Made by a program: the position numbers and the translations under genes
In this document: positions 15,108-23,220 of the stretch, one piece after another
How the letters are laid out: each line of letters starts with the position of its first letter
Position numbering within the stretch: the stretch's first letter is position 1
Notes under the pieces: model-generated
Seen by the model: the letters and a program-made list of their open reading frames with translations, nothing else
Databases searched by the model: none
Told to the model about the DNA's origin: nothing
DNA from: Flavobacteriales bacterium
GTDB lineage: Bacteria > Bacteroidota > Bacteroidia > Flavobacteriales > Weeksellaceae
DNA: 48,471 nucleotides
NCBI GenBank assembly: GCA_900770875.1
Contig: CAAGLV010000207.1
Coordinates: 1-48,471 of the forward strand
Reading direction: 5' to 3'

Positions 15108-15409
15108 ACTACTTCTTCTTATACACTTGTACTCATCAAATTTTTAAAAACAACATTGTGATTATCAAAATAGCATCGCAACACATCATCTATTAATCTG
15201 ATAAAATAAAATCTAATGACATTTATCAAACACAAATAACTGATAATCAACTTAACTATGATTTAATAATTGTAAAGAATTTGTTACGGAATTGTTATCA
15301 ATTTTTGCTAACTTTAAATCAATGTTAAGAAGTTTAATCGCTGTAAAATGAATTGTTTATTACCTTAATTTTACGCCCAGATTAAACTATTGTTAATTAA
15401 ATTTCTTAA

Positions 15410-16090
15410 ATGAAAAACATCAAAATACTTTTAGTTGATGACGAGCCAGATATCTTAGAATTTGTTGGTTATAATCTTAAAAAAGAAGGTTTCGAAATCG
15501 AAACTGCCGCAAATGGAATTGAAGGTTTAAAAAAAGCTAAAATTTTTAAACCCGATTTAATTCTGTTAGATGTTATGATGCCGCAAATGGATGGTATGGA
15601 AACTTGTACCGAATTAAGAAAACTAGATTCGTTTAAAGATACATTGATTGTTTTTCTTTCGGCTCGTACCGAAGATTTTTCGCAACTTGCAGCTTACGAT
15701 GCAGGCGCAAACGATTATATTTTAAAGCCAATAAAACCAAAAGTTTTGGTGAGCAAACTAAACGCTTTATTAAAATTAAAACACAATACCGAAACTGTTC
15801 CTGATATATTAATTCAATTAAATAATTTTGAGATTAATAGAGAAACCTATAAAGTAAAATTTCAGAACGAAGAGTTTTTATTACCGCGAAAAGAATTCGA
15901 ATTGATTGCTTTATTGGCATCAAATCCCGAACGTGTTTTTAAACGAGAAGAAATTTTAGAAAAAGTTTGGGGAAGCGAAGTTGTTGTTGGTGGCCGCACA
16001 ATTGATGTGCATATGCGTAAATTGCGCGAAAAATTCGGCAACGATCGCTTTTCTACCATCAAAGGAATTGGCTATAAAATTAACGATTAA
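15410..16090 (+). CDS. OmpR/PhoB-family response regulator
   Basis: 226 residues. Receiver domain 1-120: acidic pocket D10, D11, E12, phospho-acceptor D54 in LILLDVMMPQMDG, the Ser of FLSAR and the Lys of LKPIKP. The C-terminal winged helix (about 130-226) has the OmpR signature, including RKEFELIALLASNPERVFKR and GRTIDVHMRKLREKF. It is the DNA-binding output half of a two-component system; the sensor kinase gene starts 8 bp downstream. Closest in style to PhoB (phosphate) or to the envelope regulators of Flavobacteriia, but the stimulus cannot be read from the sequence. Confidence 0.92.
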   Translation: MKNIKILLVDDEPDILEFVGYNLKKEGFEIETAANGIEGLKKAKIFKPDLILLDVMMPQMDGMETCTELRKLDSFKDTLIVFLSARTEDFSQLAAYDAGANDYILKPIKPKVLVSKLNALLKLKHNTETVPDILIQLNNFEINRETYKVKFQNEEFLLPRKEFELIALLASNPERVFKREEILEKVWGSEVVVGGRTIDVHMRKLREKFGNDRFSTIKGIGYKIND

Positions 16091-16098
16091 ACAGAAGA

Positions 16099-17118
16099 AT
16101 GACTTCTAATTTTAAAATCTACACACTTTCTAGTTGTATTATTGGCGTTACCTTAATCTTAATTGGTTTTACTTATTTATGGTTTGGTAACATCGATTTT
16201 ATACTCAGTAATGTTCTGTTTTTTGCACTATTAATCCTTATTACAATTATCGGATTAAATGCCTATTTTATATTAATGGTTAAAATACAGCGCAAAAAAG
16301 ATTTTACCGAAGTCTCTAAAAACTTGCCCATTTCGGATTCCGAAAATGTCAACTTTAAAGAATTATCCGAACAGATTACAAATATTACAGAAATACAATC
16401 CAAAGAAATTGATTTTTTAAATGAGCGAGAAAATTATCGACGCGAATTTTTAGGTAATATTTCGCACGAATTAAAAACACCTTTATTTTCGGTTCAGGGT
16501 TATTTATTAACTTTAATCGAAGGCGGAATTGACGATGAGAACATTCGTGATAAATACCTAAATCGCATCAATAAATCGGTCGATCGATTAATTTATTTAG
16601 TGCAAGATTTAGATATGATTACCGAATTAGAAAAAGGACGAATCAATATCCAAAATCAATCCTTTAACATTGTTGCATTAGCACAAGAAGTTATTGATCT
16701 TTTAGAAATTAAAGCCGAAAATAAAAGCATTAAATTAACCTTAAATCATTCGTCTAATTACCCCTTAAAAACCATTGGTGATATCGAAAAGATACAACAA
16801 GTTTTAATTAATCTTGTGGTAAATGCAATTAATTATTCGGACGAAAATACCGAAGTTAAAATAGAAATTAAAGCCATCGAAAATAGCATAAAAGTAGCCA
16901 TTATCGATCAGGGATTTGGTATAAAAAACGAAGATTTAGATCGTATTTTCGAACGTTTTTATCGTATTGACAAATCAAGAAATCGTAACCAAGGTGGATC
17001 GGGACTTGGGCTTGCCATTGTTAAACATATTTTAGATGCTCATCAGCAAAAAATATACGTTAAGAGTAAATTTGGTAAAGGATCTACGTTTTATTTTTAC
17101 CTGCGCAAAGTCGATTAA
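16099..17118 (+). CDS. Sensor histidine kinase (PhoR-like), partner of the adjacent regulator
   Basis: 339 residues. Two transmembrane helices (about 8-29 and 36-60) separated by only a few residues, so there is almost no periplasmic sensor domain. The H-box NISHELKTP carries phospho-accepting H123; the N-box NLVVNAINYS, the G1 box DQGFGIKNEDLDRIFERF and GGSGLGLAIVKHIL form the ATP-binding domain. The intramembrane-sensing layout suggests that it senses membrane state or a partner protein. It is co-transcribed with the response regulator. Its stop overlaps the 3' end of the convergent unknown gene by 4 bp. Confidence 0.92.
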   Translation: MTSNFKIYTLSSCIIGVTLILIGFTYLWFGNIDFILSNVLFFALLILITIIGLNAYFILMVKIQRKKDFTEVSKNLPISDSENVNFKELSEQITNITEIQSKEIDFLNERENYRREFLGNISHELKTPLFSVQGYLLTLIEGGIDDENIRDKYLNRINKSVDRLIYLVQDLDMITELEKGRINIQNQSFNIVALAQEVIDLLEIKAENKSIKLTLNHSSNYPLKTIGDIEKIQQVLINLVVNAINYSDENTEVKIEIKAIENSIKVAIIDQGFGIKNEDLDRIFERFYRIDKSRNRNQGGSGLGLAIVKHILDAHQQKIYVKSKFGKGSTFYFYLRKVD

Positions 17119-17510
17119 TATTTTACAAATTTTAACGATCTTCCGTTTTTAAAAACTTTAATTGTATCATTCATCCCTACTTTCCATAAAACATACGGAG
17201 GTTTTAAATTAATTAGCGCACCTTTATTAACCACCGATTCGCCAAATAATTCGGGATAAATTATCGTATCGTTTTTGTACTTATTTAATTGACTTTTAGA
17301 TAAAACAAACGATTTATCAACATAAAGTGGTTCTTTTATTCTTAATATCGAATCTTCTTCGTCTAAATACCAAAAAATTTCAACGGCATTTATCGCTTCT
17401 TCAGATCCAATAATTATTCGGTTCGAATTAACAATATATCGTACCGAAAAAAGTACCGTACAAAATATCATCAATACTGTAAGATAGTATCCAAGTTTGT
17501 TAATTTTCAT
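17115..17510 (-). CDS. Unknown single-pass membrane-anchored protein
   Basis: 131 residues with an N-terminal hydrophobic helix (about 8-28, YYLTVLMIFCTVLFSVRYIV) and an extracytoplasmic part of about 100 residues with alternating strands (IIIGSEEAINAVEIFWYLDEE; ILRIKEPLYVDKSFVL; YVLWKVGMNDTIKVF). No Cys lipobox. I do not recognise a family. It is monocistronic and its end overlaps the sensor-kinase gene by 4 bp tail to tail. Genes placed this way may be functionally unrelated. Confidence 0.6.
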   Translation of the reverse strand: MKINKLGYYLTVLMIFCTVLFSVRYIVNSNRIIIGSEEAINAVEIFWYLDEEDSILRIKEPLYVDKSFVLSKSQLNKYKNDTIIYPELFGESVVNKGALINLKPPYVLWKVGMNDTIKVFKNGRSLKFVKY

Positions 17511-17559
17511 AGTCTTAGTTTTGGTTAATCGGTTACATTTTTACAAATCCAATGTAAAC

Positions 17560-17592
17560 TTGGATAAAAGATAAGTAAAATAATTAAATTTG
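17560..17592 (+). promoter_or_regulatory. Promoter of leuS
   Basis: TTGG (17560-17563) and TAAATTTG (17585-17592), an exact -7 match, 32 bp before the ATG. The -33 box is degenerate and the spacing 21-22 bp. Confidence 0.55.
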
Positions 17593-17623
17593 CTAAAGTT
17601 TAATTTTAAAAATAAACGCCATC

Positions 17624-20479
17624 ATGCAATATAATCCAAATGAAATCGAATCGAAATGGCAGAAATTTTGGATCGATAATAAAACGTTTAAAGCTGATAA
17701 TAAATCAGATAAACCTAAATTTTATGTACTAGATATGTTCCCTTATCCTTCTGGAGCAGGATTGCACGTAGGTCATCCACTTGGATACATCGCGTCTGAT
17801 ATCTTTTCTCGTTACAAAAAATTAAAAGGATTTAACGTTTTACACCCAATGGGTTACGATTCTTTTGGATTACCAGCAGAACAATATGCTATCCAAACAG
17901 GGCAACATCCTGCAGTAACTACAAAAGTTAATATTGAAGGTGGTATCGATAAACAAGGAAATGTAATTGCAGGATACGAAAACCAATTGAAAAAAATTGG
18001 AATGGGATACGATTGGGATCGCGAAATTCGTACATCTAGTCCAGAATATTACAAATGGACACAATGGATTTTTAACCAATTATTCGATTCTTATTACGAT
18101 AATACAACGGATAAAGCAGAACCTATCAGCAAATTAGTTGAAACATTTAAAGCAGAAGGTAATGCCAATGTAAACGCAGTTGCCGACGAAGATGTAACTA
18201 TTTTTACTGCTGATGAATGGAATGCTTTTTCGGAAAAAGAACAACAAGCAATTTTATTAAAATACCGTTTAACTTTCTTGGCTGAAGCCGAAGTAAACTG
18301 GTGTCCAGATTTAGGAACTGTTTTAGCAAACGACGAAGTAATTAACGGATTATCAGAGCGTGGTGGATATCCGGTTGTGCGTAAAAAAATGACACAATGG
18401 ATGATGCGTATCACAGCTTATGCCGATCGTTTATTAACAGGTTTAGATAATTTAGATTGGTCTGACGCTATTAAAGAAGCACAACGTAACTGGATCGGAA
18501 AATCGAAAGGAGCTTCTATCTTTTTTGATGTCGTTGGAAACGAAGAAAAAATCGAAGTTTTCACTACTCGTCCTGACACAGTTTTTGGTGTTTCTTACGT
18601 TACATTAGCGCCAGAACATCCTTTAGTAAAAGAAATTACAACAGAAGAATACAAAGCTAAAGTTGACGCTTACGTTGATTATACATCAAAACGTTCGGAG
18701 CGTGATCGTTTAGCCGATGCTAAAAATATTACAGGTGAATTTACAGGCGCTTACGCCATCCATCCATTTACAGGAAAACAAGTTCCGATTTGGATTGGTG
18801 ATTACGTGTTAGCATCTTACGGAACTGGAGCTGTTATGGCTGTTCCGGCTGGTGACGAGCGCGATTATGCTTTCGCAAATCACTTTAATTTACCAATTAT
18901 CAACATCTTTAAAGATAAAGATCTCTCTGATGCTGCTTTTACAGAAAAAGGTGGATTCGAATTACAAGATTCTGATTTCTTAAATGGATTAGGATACAAA
19001 GAAGCGGTTGAAAAAATTATTGCAGCTTTAGAAGAAAAAGGATTTGGAAAAGGAAAAACAAACTTCCGTTTACGCGAAGCTGTTTTCTCTCGTCAACGTT
19101 ATTGGGGAGAACCAGTTCCGGTTTACTTTAAAGACGGAATGCCTTACACAATACCAACAGAAGCTTTACCAATCATCTTACCAGAAGTTGACGAATATTT
19201 ACCAACTGCCGAAGGTGAGCCACCATTAGGACGTGCAACACAATGGGCTTTTGATACAACAACAAACCAAGTAGTTGACAATAGCTTAATTAATAACGAA
19301 ACAATTTTCCCTATCGAGTTAAACACAATGCCAGGTTGGGCAGGTTCTTCTTGGTACTGGTTACGTTATATGGATGCTAAAAACGAAGAAGAATTTGTTT
19401 CGCAAGCCGCTGTAAACTATTGGCAAAATGTCGATTTATATTTAGGAGGATCAGAGCACGCAACGGGGCACTTATTATATTCTCGTTTTTGGCAAAAATT
19501 CTTATTCGATAAAGGATTAGTTCCAACAGACGAATATGCTAAAAAGTTAATCAACCAAGGGATGATTTTAGGGATGAGTGCATTTGCTTACCGCATCAAC
19601 GGAACAAATACATTTGTATCTAAAGGATTAAAAGATCAGTACGAAACAACACCAATCCACGTAGATGTTAACATGTTAAAAGATGGTGGAGACGAGTTAG
19701 ATACAGATCAATTTAAAGCTTGGCGTGAGGATTATGCGAATGCCGAATTTATTTTAGAAGACGGAAAATTCATCACAGGTCGTGAAGTTGAAAAGATGTC
19801 GAAATCAAAATACAACGTTTTAACGCCTGATACAATTTGCGAAGAATACGGAGCTGATTCTTTACGTTTATACGAAATGTTCTTAGGACCATTAGAGCAA
19901 TCAAAACCATGGAATACACAAGGTTTATCTGGTGTTTATTCGTTCTTAAAGAAATTATGGCGTTTATACCATTCTGGAGCTGAAGAAACTTTCTTTGTAT
20001 CGGACGACGAACCAACTAAAGAAGAAATGAAAGTTTTACATCAAACAATCAAAAAGGTTGATGAAGATGTGAATAACTTCTCGTTTAACACGTCGGTTTC
20101 TACATTTATGATTGCCGTTAACGAATTAGGAAAATTAAAATCGAACAAGCGTGCAATTTTAGAGCCTTTAGCTGTTTTAATTTCGCCTTATGCACCTCAT
20201 ATTGCAGAAGAATTATGGCAAAAATTAGGAAACGAAACTTCTATTGCACATGCAGATTTCCCTGCTTTCGACGAAAATTGGTTAGTTGCAGATACAAAAG
20301 AATATCCTGTTTCTTTTAATGGTAAAATGAAATTCTTATTAGAATTACCTTTATCATTATCGAAAGACGAAATTCAAGAAATTGTAATGAACGACGAACG
20401 TACAATTAAACAATTAGGAGATCGTACACCGAAAAATATCATTATCGTTCCTGGTAAAATTATCAACATTGTAGGATAA
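17624..20479 (+). CDS. leuS: Leucyl-tRNA synthetase
   Basis: 951 residues, class Ia synthetase that charges tRNA-Leu. HIGH box HVGH at 48-51 within PYPSGAGLHVGHPLGY; KMSKS at 724-728. The CP1 editing domain lies about 290-500 (TTRPDTVFGVSYVTLAPEH; GTGAVMAVPAGDERD). It is longer than typical bacterial LeuRS (about 860): an insert of roughly 60 residues between the HIGH half and the Zn-like region (about 163-215, rich in Ala, Asp and Glu) and another before KMSKS (about 650-720) account for this; similar lengths are common in Bacteroidota. Monocistronic, own promoter and terminator. Confidence 0.97.
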   Translation: MQYNPNEIESKWQKFWIDNKTFKADNKSDKPKFYVLDMFPYPSGAGLHVGHPLGYIASDIFSRYKKLKGFNVLHPMGYDSFGLPAEQYAIQTGQHPAVTTKVNIEGGIDKQGNVIAGYENQLKKIGMGYDWDREIRTSSPEYYKWTQWIFNQLFDSYYDNTTDKAEPISKLVETFKAEGNANVNAVADEDVTIFTADEWNAFSEKEQQAILLKYRLTFLAEAEVNWCPDLGTVLANDEVINGLSERGGYPVVRKKMTQWMMRITAYADRLLTGLDNLDWSDAIKEAQRNWIGKSKGASIFFDVVGNEEKIEVFTTRPDTVFGVSYVTLAPEHPLVKEITTEEYKAKVDAYVDYTSKRSERDRLADAKNITGEFTGAYAIHPFTGKQVPIWIGDYVLASYGTGAVMAVPAGDERDYAFANHFNLPIINIFKDKDLSDAAFTEKGGFELQDSDFLNGLGYKEAVEKIIAALEEKGFGKGKTNFRLREAVFSRQRYWGEPVPVYFKDGMPYTIPTEALPIILPEVDEYLPTAEGEPPLGRATQWAFDTTTNQVVDNSLINNETIFPIELNTMPGWAGSSWYWLRYMDAKNEEEFVSQAAVNYWQNVDLYLGGSEHATGHLLYSRFWQKFLFDKGLVPTDEYAKKLINQGMILGMSAFAYRINGTNTFVSKGLKDQYETTPIHVDVNMLKDGGDELDTDQFKAWREDYANAEFILEDGKFITGREVEKMSKSKYNVLTPDTICEEYGADSLRLYEMFLGPLEQSKPWNTQGLSGVYSFLKKLWRLYHSGAEETFFVSDDEPTKEEMKVLHQTIKKVDEDVNNFSFNTSVSTFMIAVNELGKLKSNKRAILEPLAVLISPYAPHIAEELWQKLGNETSIAHADFPAFDENWLVADTKEYPVSFNGKMKFLLELPLSLSKDEIQEIVMNDERTIKQLGDRTPKNIIIVPGKIINIVG

Positions 20480-20500
20480 TCAAACGATATTTAAAATATA

Positions 20501-20527
20501 AAACGCCTTGCTTTTGCGAGGCGTTTT
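20501..20527 (+). terminator. Terminator of leuS
   Basis: AAACGCCTTGC pairs with GCGAGGCGTTT (one G-U) around TTTT, then TT. Confidence 0.8.
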
Positions 20528-20555
20528 TGTTTATATTTAATTCATAATTTAAGAC

Positions 20556-21500
20556 ATGAAAAATTTAATCTTACTTTTAGTTTTGTTGTTCCCTTGTTTA
20601 AATTTTGCACAAGAAATAACAACCGACGAATATCAACCAAAAGTTAATTTACAAGATTATAAATTAAACGGAAAGGTTGAAAAAATTACTTCGGCAGCAT
20701 TTAATTTAAACAACAATACAACAACATTACCTTTTTTAGACAACGAGTTTTACAACCAAATTGATTTAGAGTTTAACAAAAAAGGACAATTAACAAAGCG
20801 TACAAATTATTTAGATTATCAAAGCAAATTAGCCATTTATAGTTTTACTGAAAATTTTTACGACCATAAAAATCGTATTGATCAACAAAAAACAACAGTT
20901 ATTAACAATGGCGAAGATCCGTTACGAATAGCTTCTTTAAAGAATTTTACTTACGATAATAAAGGCAATTTAATTAATATTACCGAAGAATTAAAAGGTA
21001 AAAATTCGGCATCAAGCTATCAAACCGATTTTATTTATTCGCCCAAATTAACCGAAATTATTACAAAACATAATCACGAAATTTTAAGCCGAAATCAACT
21101 TTCGTATCATAAAAATGGAAGTTTAGCTAAAGAAGAATCAATTGCTGTTAATGGTAAAAAAGGACTTAAAAAATATTATATTTACGACGAAAAAATTCCT
21201 ATTTATTTAGAGGAAAATAATAATGGAAAAAAGCAAATTACATTTGTAGATATTAACGATAAAACTTCGGCTTTTCAGCAATTTGATCAGAATCAAAATT
21301 TACAATTCGAGTTGGTTAAGGATCAAAATAATTTAATTGTTTCGGCAAAAAAACAAACGTTTATTAATGGTAAACCTATAATTAATGTTTACAATTTATC
21401 GTATCAATTCGACGATTTCGGAAATTGGATTTTATGCGATATCACCCAAAACAAAACTTTAAAATACCATATTAAACGAACAATTATTTATTATAAATAA
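20556..21500 (+). CDS. Exported protein with YD/RHS-like repeat motifs, function unknown
   Basis: 314 residues with a cleavable signal peptide (MKNLILLLVLLFPCLNFAQ). The mature part is built of strand-turn units resembling YD repeats: FTYDNKGNLINITEE, LSYHKNGSLAKEES and YQFDDFGNWILCDI, each with a Tyr/Phe-Asp-x-x-Gly-Asn turn. Such units build beta-sheet shells in RHS and sugar-binding proteins, but this protein is far too short for a toxin shell. It probably sits in the periplasm or on the outer membrane. Asn/Lys-rich. No toxin, immunity or secretion gene is adjacent, so an RHS role is not supported. Confidence 0.65.
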   Translation: MKNLILLLVLLFPCLNFAQEITTDEYQPKVNLQDYKLNGKVEKITSAAFNLNNNTTTLPFLDNEFYNQIDLEFNKKGQLTKRTNYLDYQSKLAIYSFTENFYDHKNRIDQQKTTVINNGEDPLRIASLKNFTYDNKGNLINITEELKGKNSASSYQTDFIYSPKLTEIITKHNHEILSRNQLSYHKNGSLAKEESIAVNGKKGLKKYYIYDEKIPIYLEENNNGKKQITFVDINDKTSAFQQFDQNQNLQFELVKDQNNLIVSAKKQTFINGKPIINVYNLSYQFDDFGNWILCDITQNKTLKYHIKRTIIYYK

Positions 21501-21534
21501 AAAGAGATCGAAATAAATTCGACCTCTTTTTTTT
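21499..21534. terminator. Bidirectional terminator, best on the minus strand
   Basis: On the minus strand AAAAAGAGGTCGAA pairs with TTCGATCTCTTTTT (one G-U). On the plus strand one A-C mismatch remains. It separates two convergent genes. Confidence 0.75.
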
Positions 21535-21535
21535 A

Positions 21536-22231
21536 TTACATATTTTCTTTTGCTAAACGTGCCATTGCTTTTTCGTGCGCACTTTGCACATCTGCTTTTA
21601 TTTTTTTGTCTTGAGCCGATTTTCTGATTTTTTCGGCATGATAAGCTAAATCGTCTAATGTCATTTTATAACTAATATAAAAGCCTCGATTAAAACGCGA
21701 ATACGATGCTAATCCCCAATCGGCGATTAACCTGTTTTTAATTTTTTTGGTTTGATATTCGTTAAAATAACGTTTTACTTTATCAGACAATAAATCTTTA
21801 TCTATAGATTTTACATTTCCATCGATACGGCTAAACCAATATTTGTTATCTAATTTAATGTACGATTTTGATCCTAAAATACTCTTAAAAGCCAAATCGC
21901 CTAAAAGTAACATTTTCTCGAATTCGGTTTTATCGTTATTAAAATAATCCCAATATGTTTCGGCACTCATACCAACCATTGGGCTTTTTTCTATCGTCGA
22001 TTCGTAAAGATCTTTTCCGTTTTGATAAGCGGCAGCAATATTTTTAAATTCGATTCCGAAATCAACACAAGCTTGTTGATAACCCGAAAAAGAACCTGAG
22101 TACTTCTCGAAATTATTGAAAAATATTCTATAAATACAATAGTGAGATATATTAACTAATACACTTTTAGAATCGTCTAAAAAACCTTTAACTAATTGAA
22201 TTGGAAAATTATAGTATTCGTACGAACTCAT
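21536..22231 (-). CDS. Unknown soluble protein
   Basis: 231 residues, no signal peptide or transmembrane segment. The N-terminus YYNFPIQLVKGFLDDSKSVL and the central GMSAETYWDYFNNDKTEFEK and SYIKLDNKYWFSRIDG suggest a mostly helical cytosolic protein rich in aromatic residues; the last 35 residues are a Lys/Ala/Glu-rich helix that could be a coiled coil (AEKIRKSAQDKK, HEKAMARLAKEN). I do not recognise the family. It is monocistronic, convergent with the YD-repeat gene. Confidence 0.6.
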   Translation of the reverse strand: MSSYEYYNFPIQLVKGFLDDSKSVLVNISHYCIYRIFFNNFEKYSGSFSGYQQACVDFGIEFKNIAAAYQNGKDLYESTIEKSPMVGMSAETYWDYFNNDKTEFEKMLLLGDLAFKSILGSKSYIKLDNKYWFSRIDGNVKSIDKDLLSDKVKRYFNEYQTKKIKNRLIADWGLASYSRFNRGFYISYKMTLDDLAYHAEKIRKSAQDKKIKADVQSAHEKAMARLAKENM

Positions 22232-22373
22232 TTTAATACCTTTAGGACTTAAGTAATGTTAATTCTTCACTAATATAAGATAGTTTTAAAGAATGAAAAA
22301 ATGATTTAATTGATCAATAAAATTTAAAATTTAATCCCAAGCTAAACGAGTAATTTATCTTACATCCTTCTAT

Positions 22374-22401
22374 AAAAAAAGCCGCTATTCGCGGCTTTTT
22401 T
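22374..22401 (-). terminator. Terminator of the small lipoprotein pair
   Basis: AAAAAAGCCGC and GCGGCTTTTTT pair around TATTC. The minus-strand copy lies 46 bp beyond the stop of the 120-residue lipoprotein gene; T runs exist on both strands. Confidence 0.85.
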
Positions 22402-22446
22402 CCTATAAATAAATTTATAGACATTAATTTAATCTGCAATAAAAAA

Positions 22447-22809
22447 TTATCTTTTAGGTAATAGATCGTTATAAATAGTTAATGCTTTATTTATAACTTT
22501 ACTACTATCCTTATTGGTTTCTTTCATTAATTCGGCCTCGTTTATACCTGTCGAATAAATTAAATCTAGCGCTGTAGGATACAAAATCCTTTTACGCTCT
22601 TCCGATAATTTATCGCCGTATTTTGCCGTATAATATTGTTTATTTACTTTGTTTATGGTCCTTTTAAATTTTAAAACATATAGATTTTGATAACTCGTTT
22701 TATGCTTTAAATTTATTTTTTGATCAACCTTAATTTCATCTATTCTCTTTTCGTTACAAGCAAAAACAATCCATAAAAAACTTATCAGAAACAAAAATTT
22801 AAACTTCAT
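22447..22809 (-). CDS. Unknown small lipoprotein (second of a pair)
   Basis: 120 residues. Signal MKFKFLFLISFLWIVFA with lipobox Cys at 18. The mature part is basic (many Lys/Arg) and helical, with NKVNKQYYTAKYGDKLSEER and a C-terminal helix ending LLPKR. The basic character contrasts with the acidic lipoproteins elsewhere in the window. No family recognised. It follows the 86-residue lipoprotein gene by 24 bp, and both diverge from the TPR-AraC regulator gene. Confidence 0.7.
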   Translation of the reverse strand: MKFKFLFLISFLWIVFACNEKRIDEIKVDQKINLKHKTSYQNLYVLKFKRTINKVNKQYYTAKYGDKLSEERKRILYPTALDLIYSTGINEAELMKETNKDSSKVINKALTIYNDLLPKR

Positions 22810-22833
22810 ATAATAAACAAATACATTAAAATC

Positions 22834-23094
22834 TTATTCTATTTTATTGCAATACCAAGGTCTGCAAGGTTCTCCATCACTATCCGTATCGTCGTCGTTT
22901 TCAACTTGGCTTTGATTTTGAGCCTGAATTGTGTCAGATGCAATAACCTTTATATCTTTTGCTAAAATTCTTGGAGCATTTACGCTTTGCTCTTTAGATG
23001 ATTTTAAATTATAATCTACCATATCGTCTTCAACACATGATAAAAGTAAAAATGTAGATGTAATTGCTAAAAATATTATTCTTCCTAGATTCAT
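22834..23094 (-). CDS. Unknown small acidic lipoprotein (first of a pair)
   Basis: 86 residues from the ATG at 23094, which gives a standard signal MNLGRIIFLAITSTFLLLS and lipobox Cys. A longer frame (ATG at 23139) would add 15 residues before the signal and is less likely. The mature start CVEDDMVDY has the acidic stretch of surface-directed Bacteroidota lipoproteins. The middle is Gln/Asn/Ser-rich, then an Asp/Glu run (ENDDDTDSDGEP) and a C-terminal CRPWYC pair that could form a disulfide. The upstream region faces the AraC-type regulator gene. Confidence 0.65.
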   Translation of the reverse strand: MNLGRIIFLAITSTFLLLSCVEDDMVDYNLKSSKEQSVNAPRILAKDIKVIASDTIQAQNQSQVENDDDTDSDGEPCRPWYCNKIE

Positions 23095-23220
23095 TTTTTT
23101 TATTGTAATTTTAGTTAAAATTTTAACATTTAAAATCATTATTTGGTGATAAATTACAATTTTTCACCAATTAATTAAATAATTGATAAACAATAAATTA
23201 TATTTTCAAAAAAACGAAAA

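Larger units (their letters stand above)
14958..15409. other. Intergenic region of 452 bp, AT-rich, holding regulatory DNA only
   Basis: No frame of note and no RNA gene was recognised. It contains the DUF59 promoter box (14987-14994), a perfect 18-bp palindrome (15090-15107), and presumably the promoter of the response regulator; the nearest match there is TAACTTTA at 15309-15316 with a TTTG 25 bp upstream, which is a weak fit. Confidence 0.6.

Noticed and set aside
23095..23139. Longer start for the 86-residue lipoprotein
   Set aside because: It would place 15 residues before a normal lipoprotein signal sequence.
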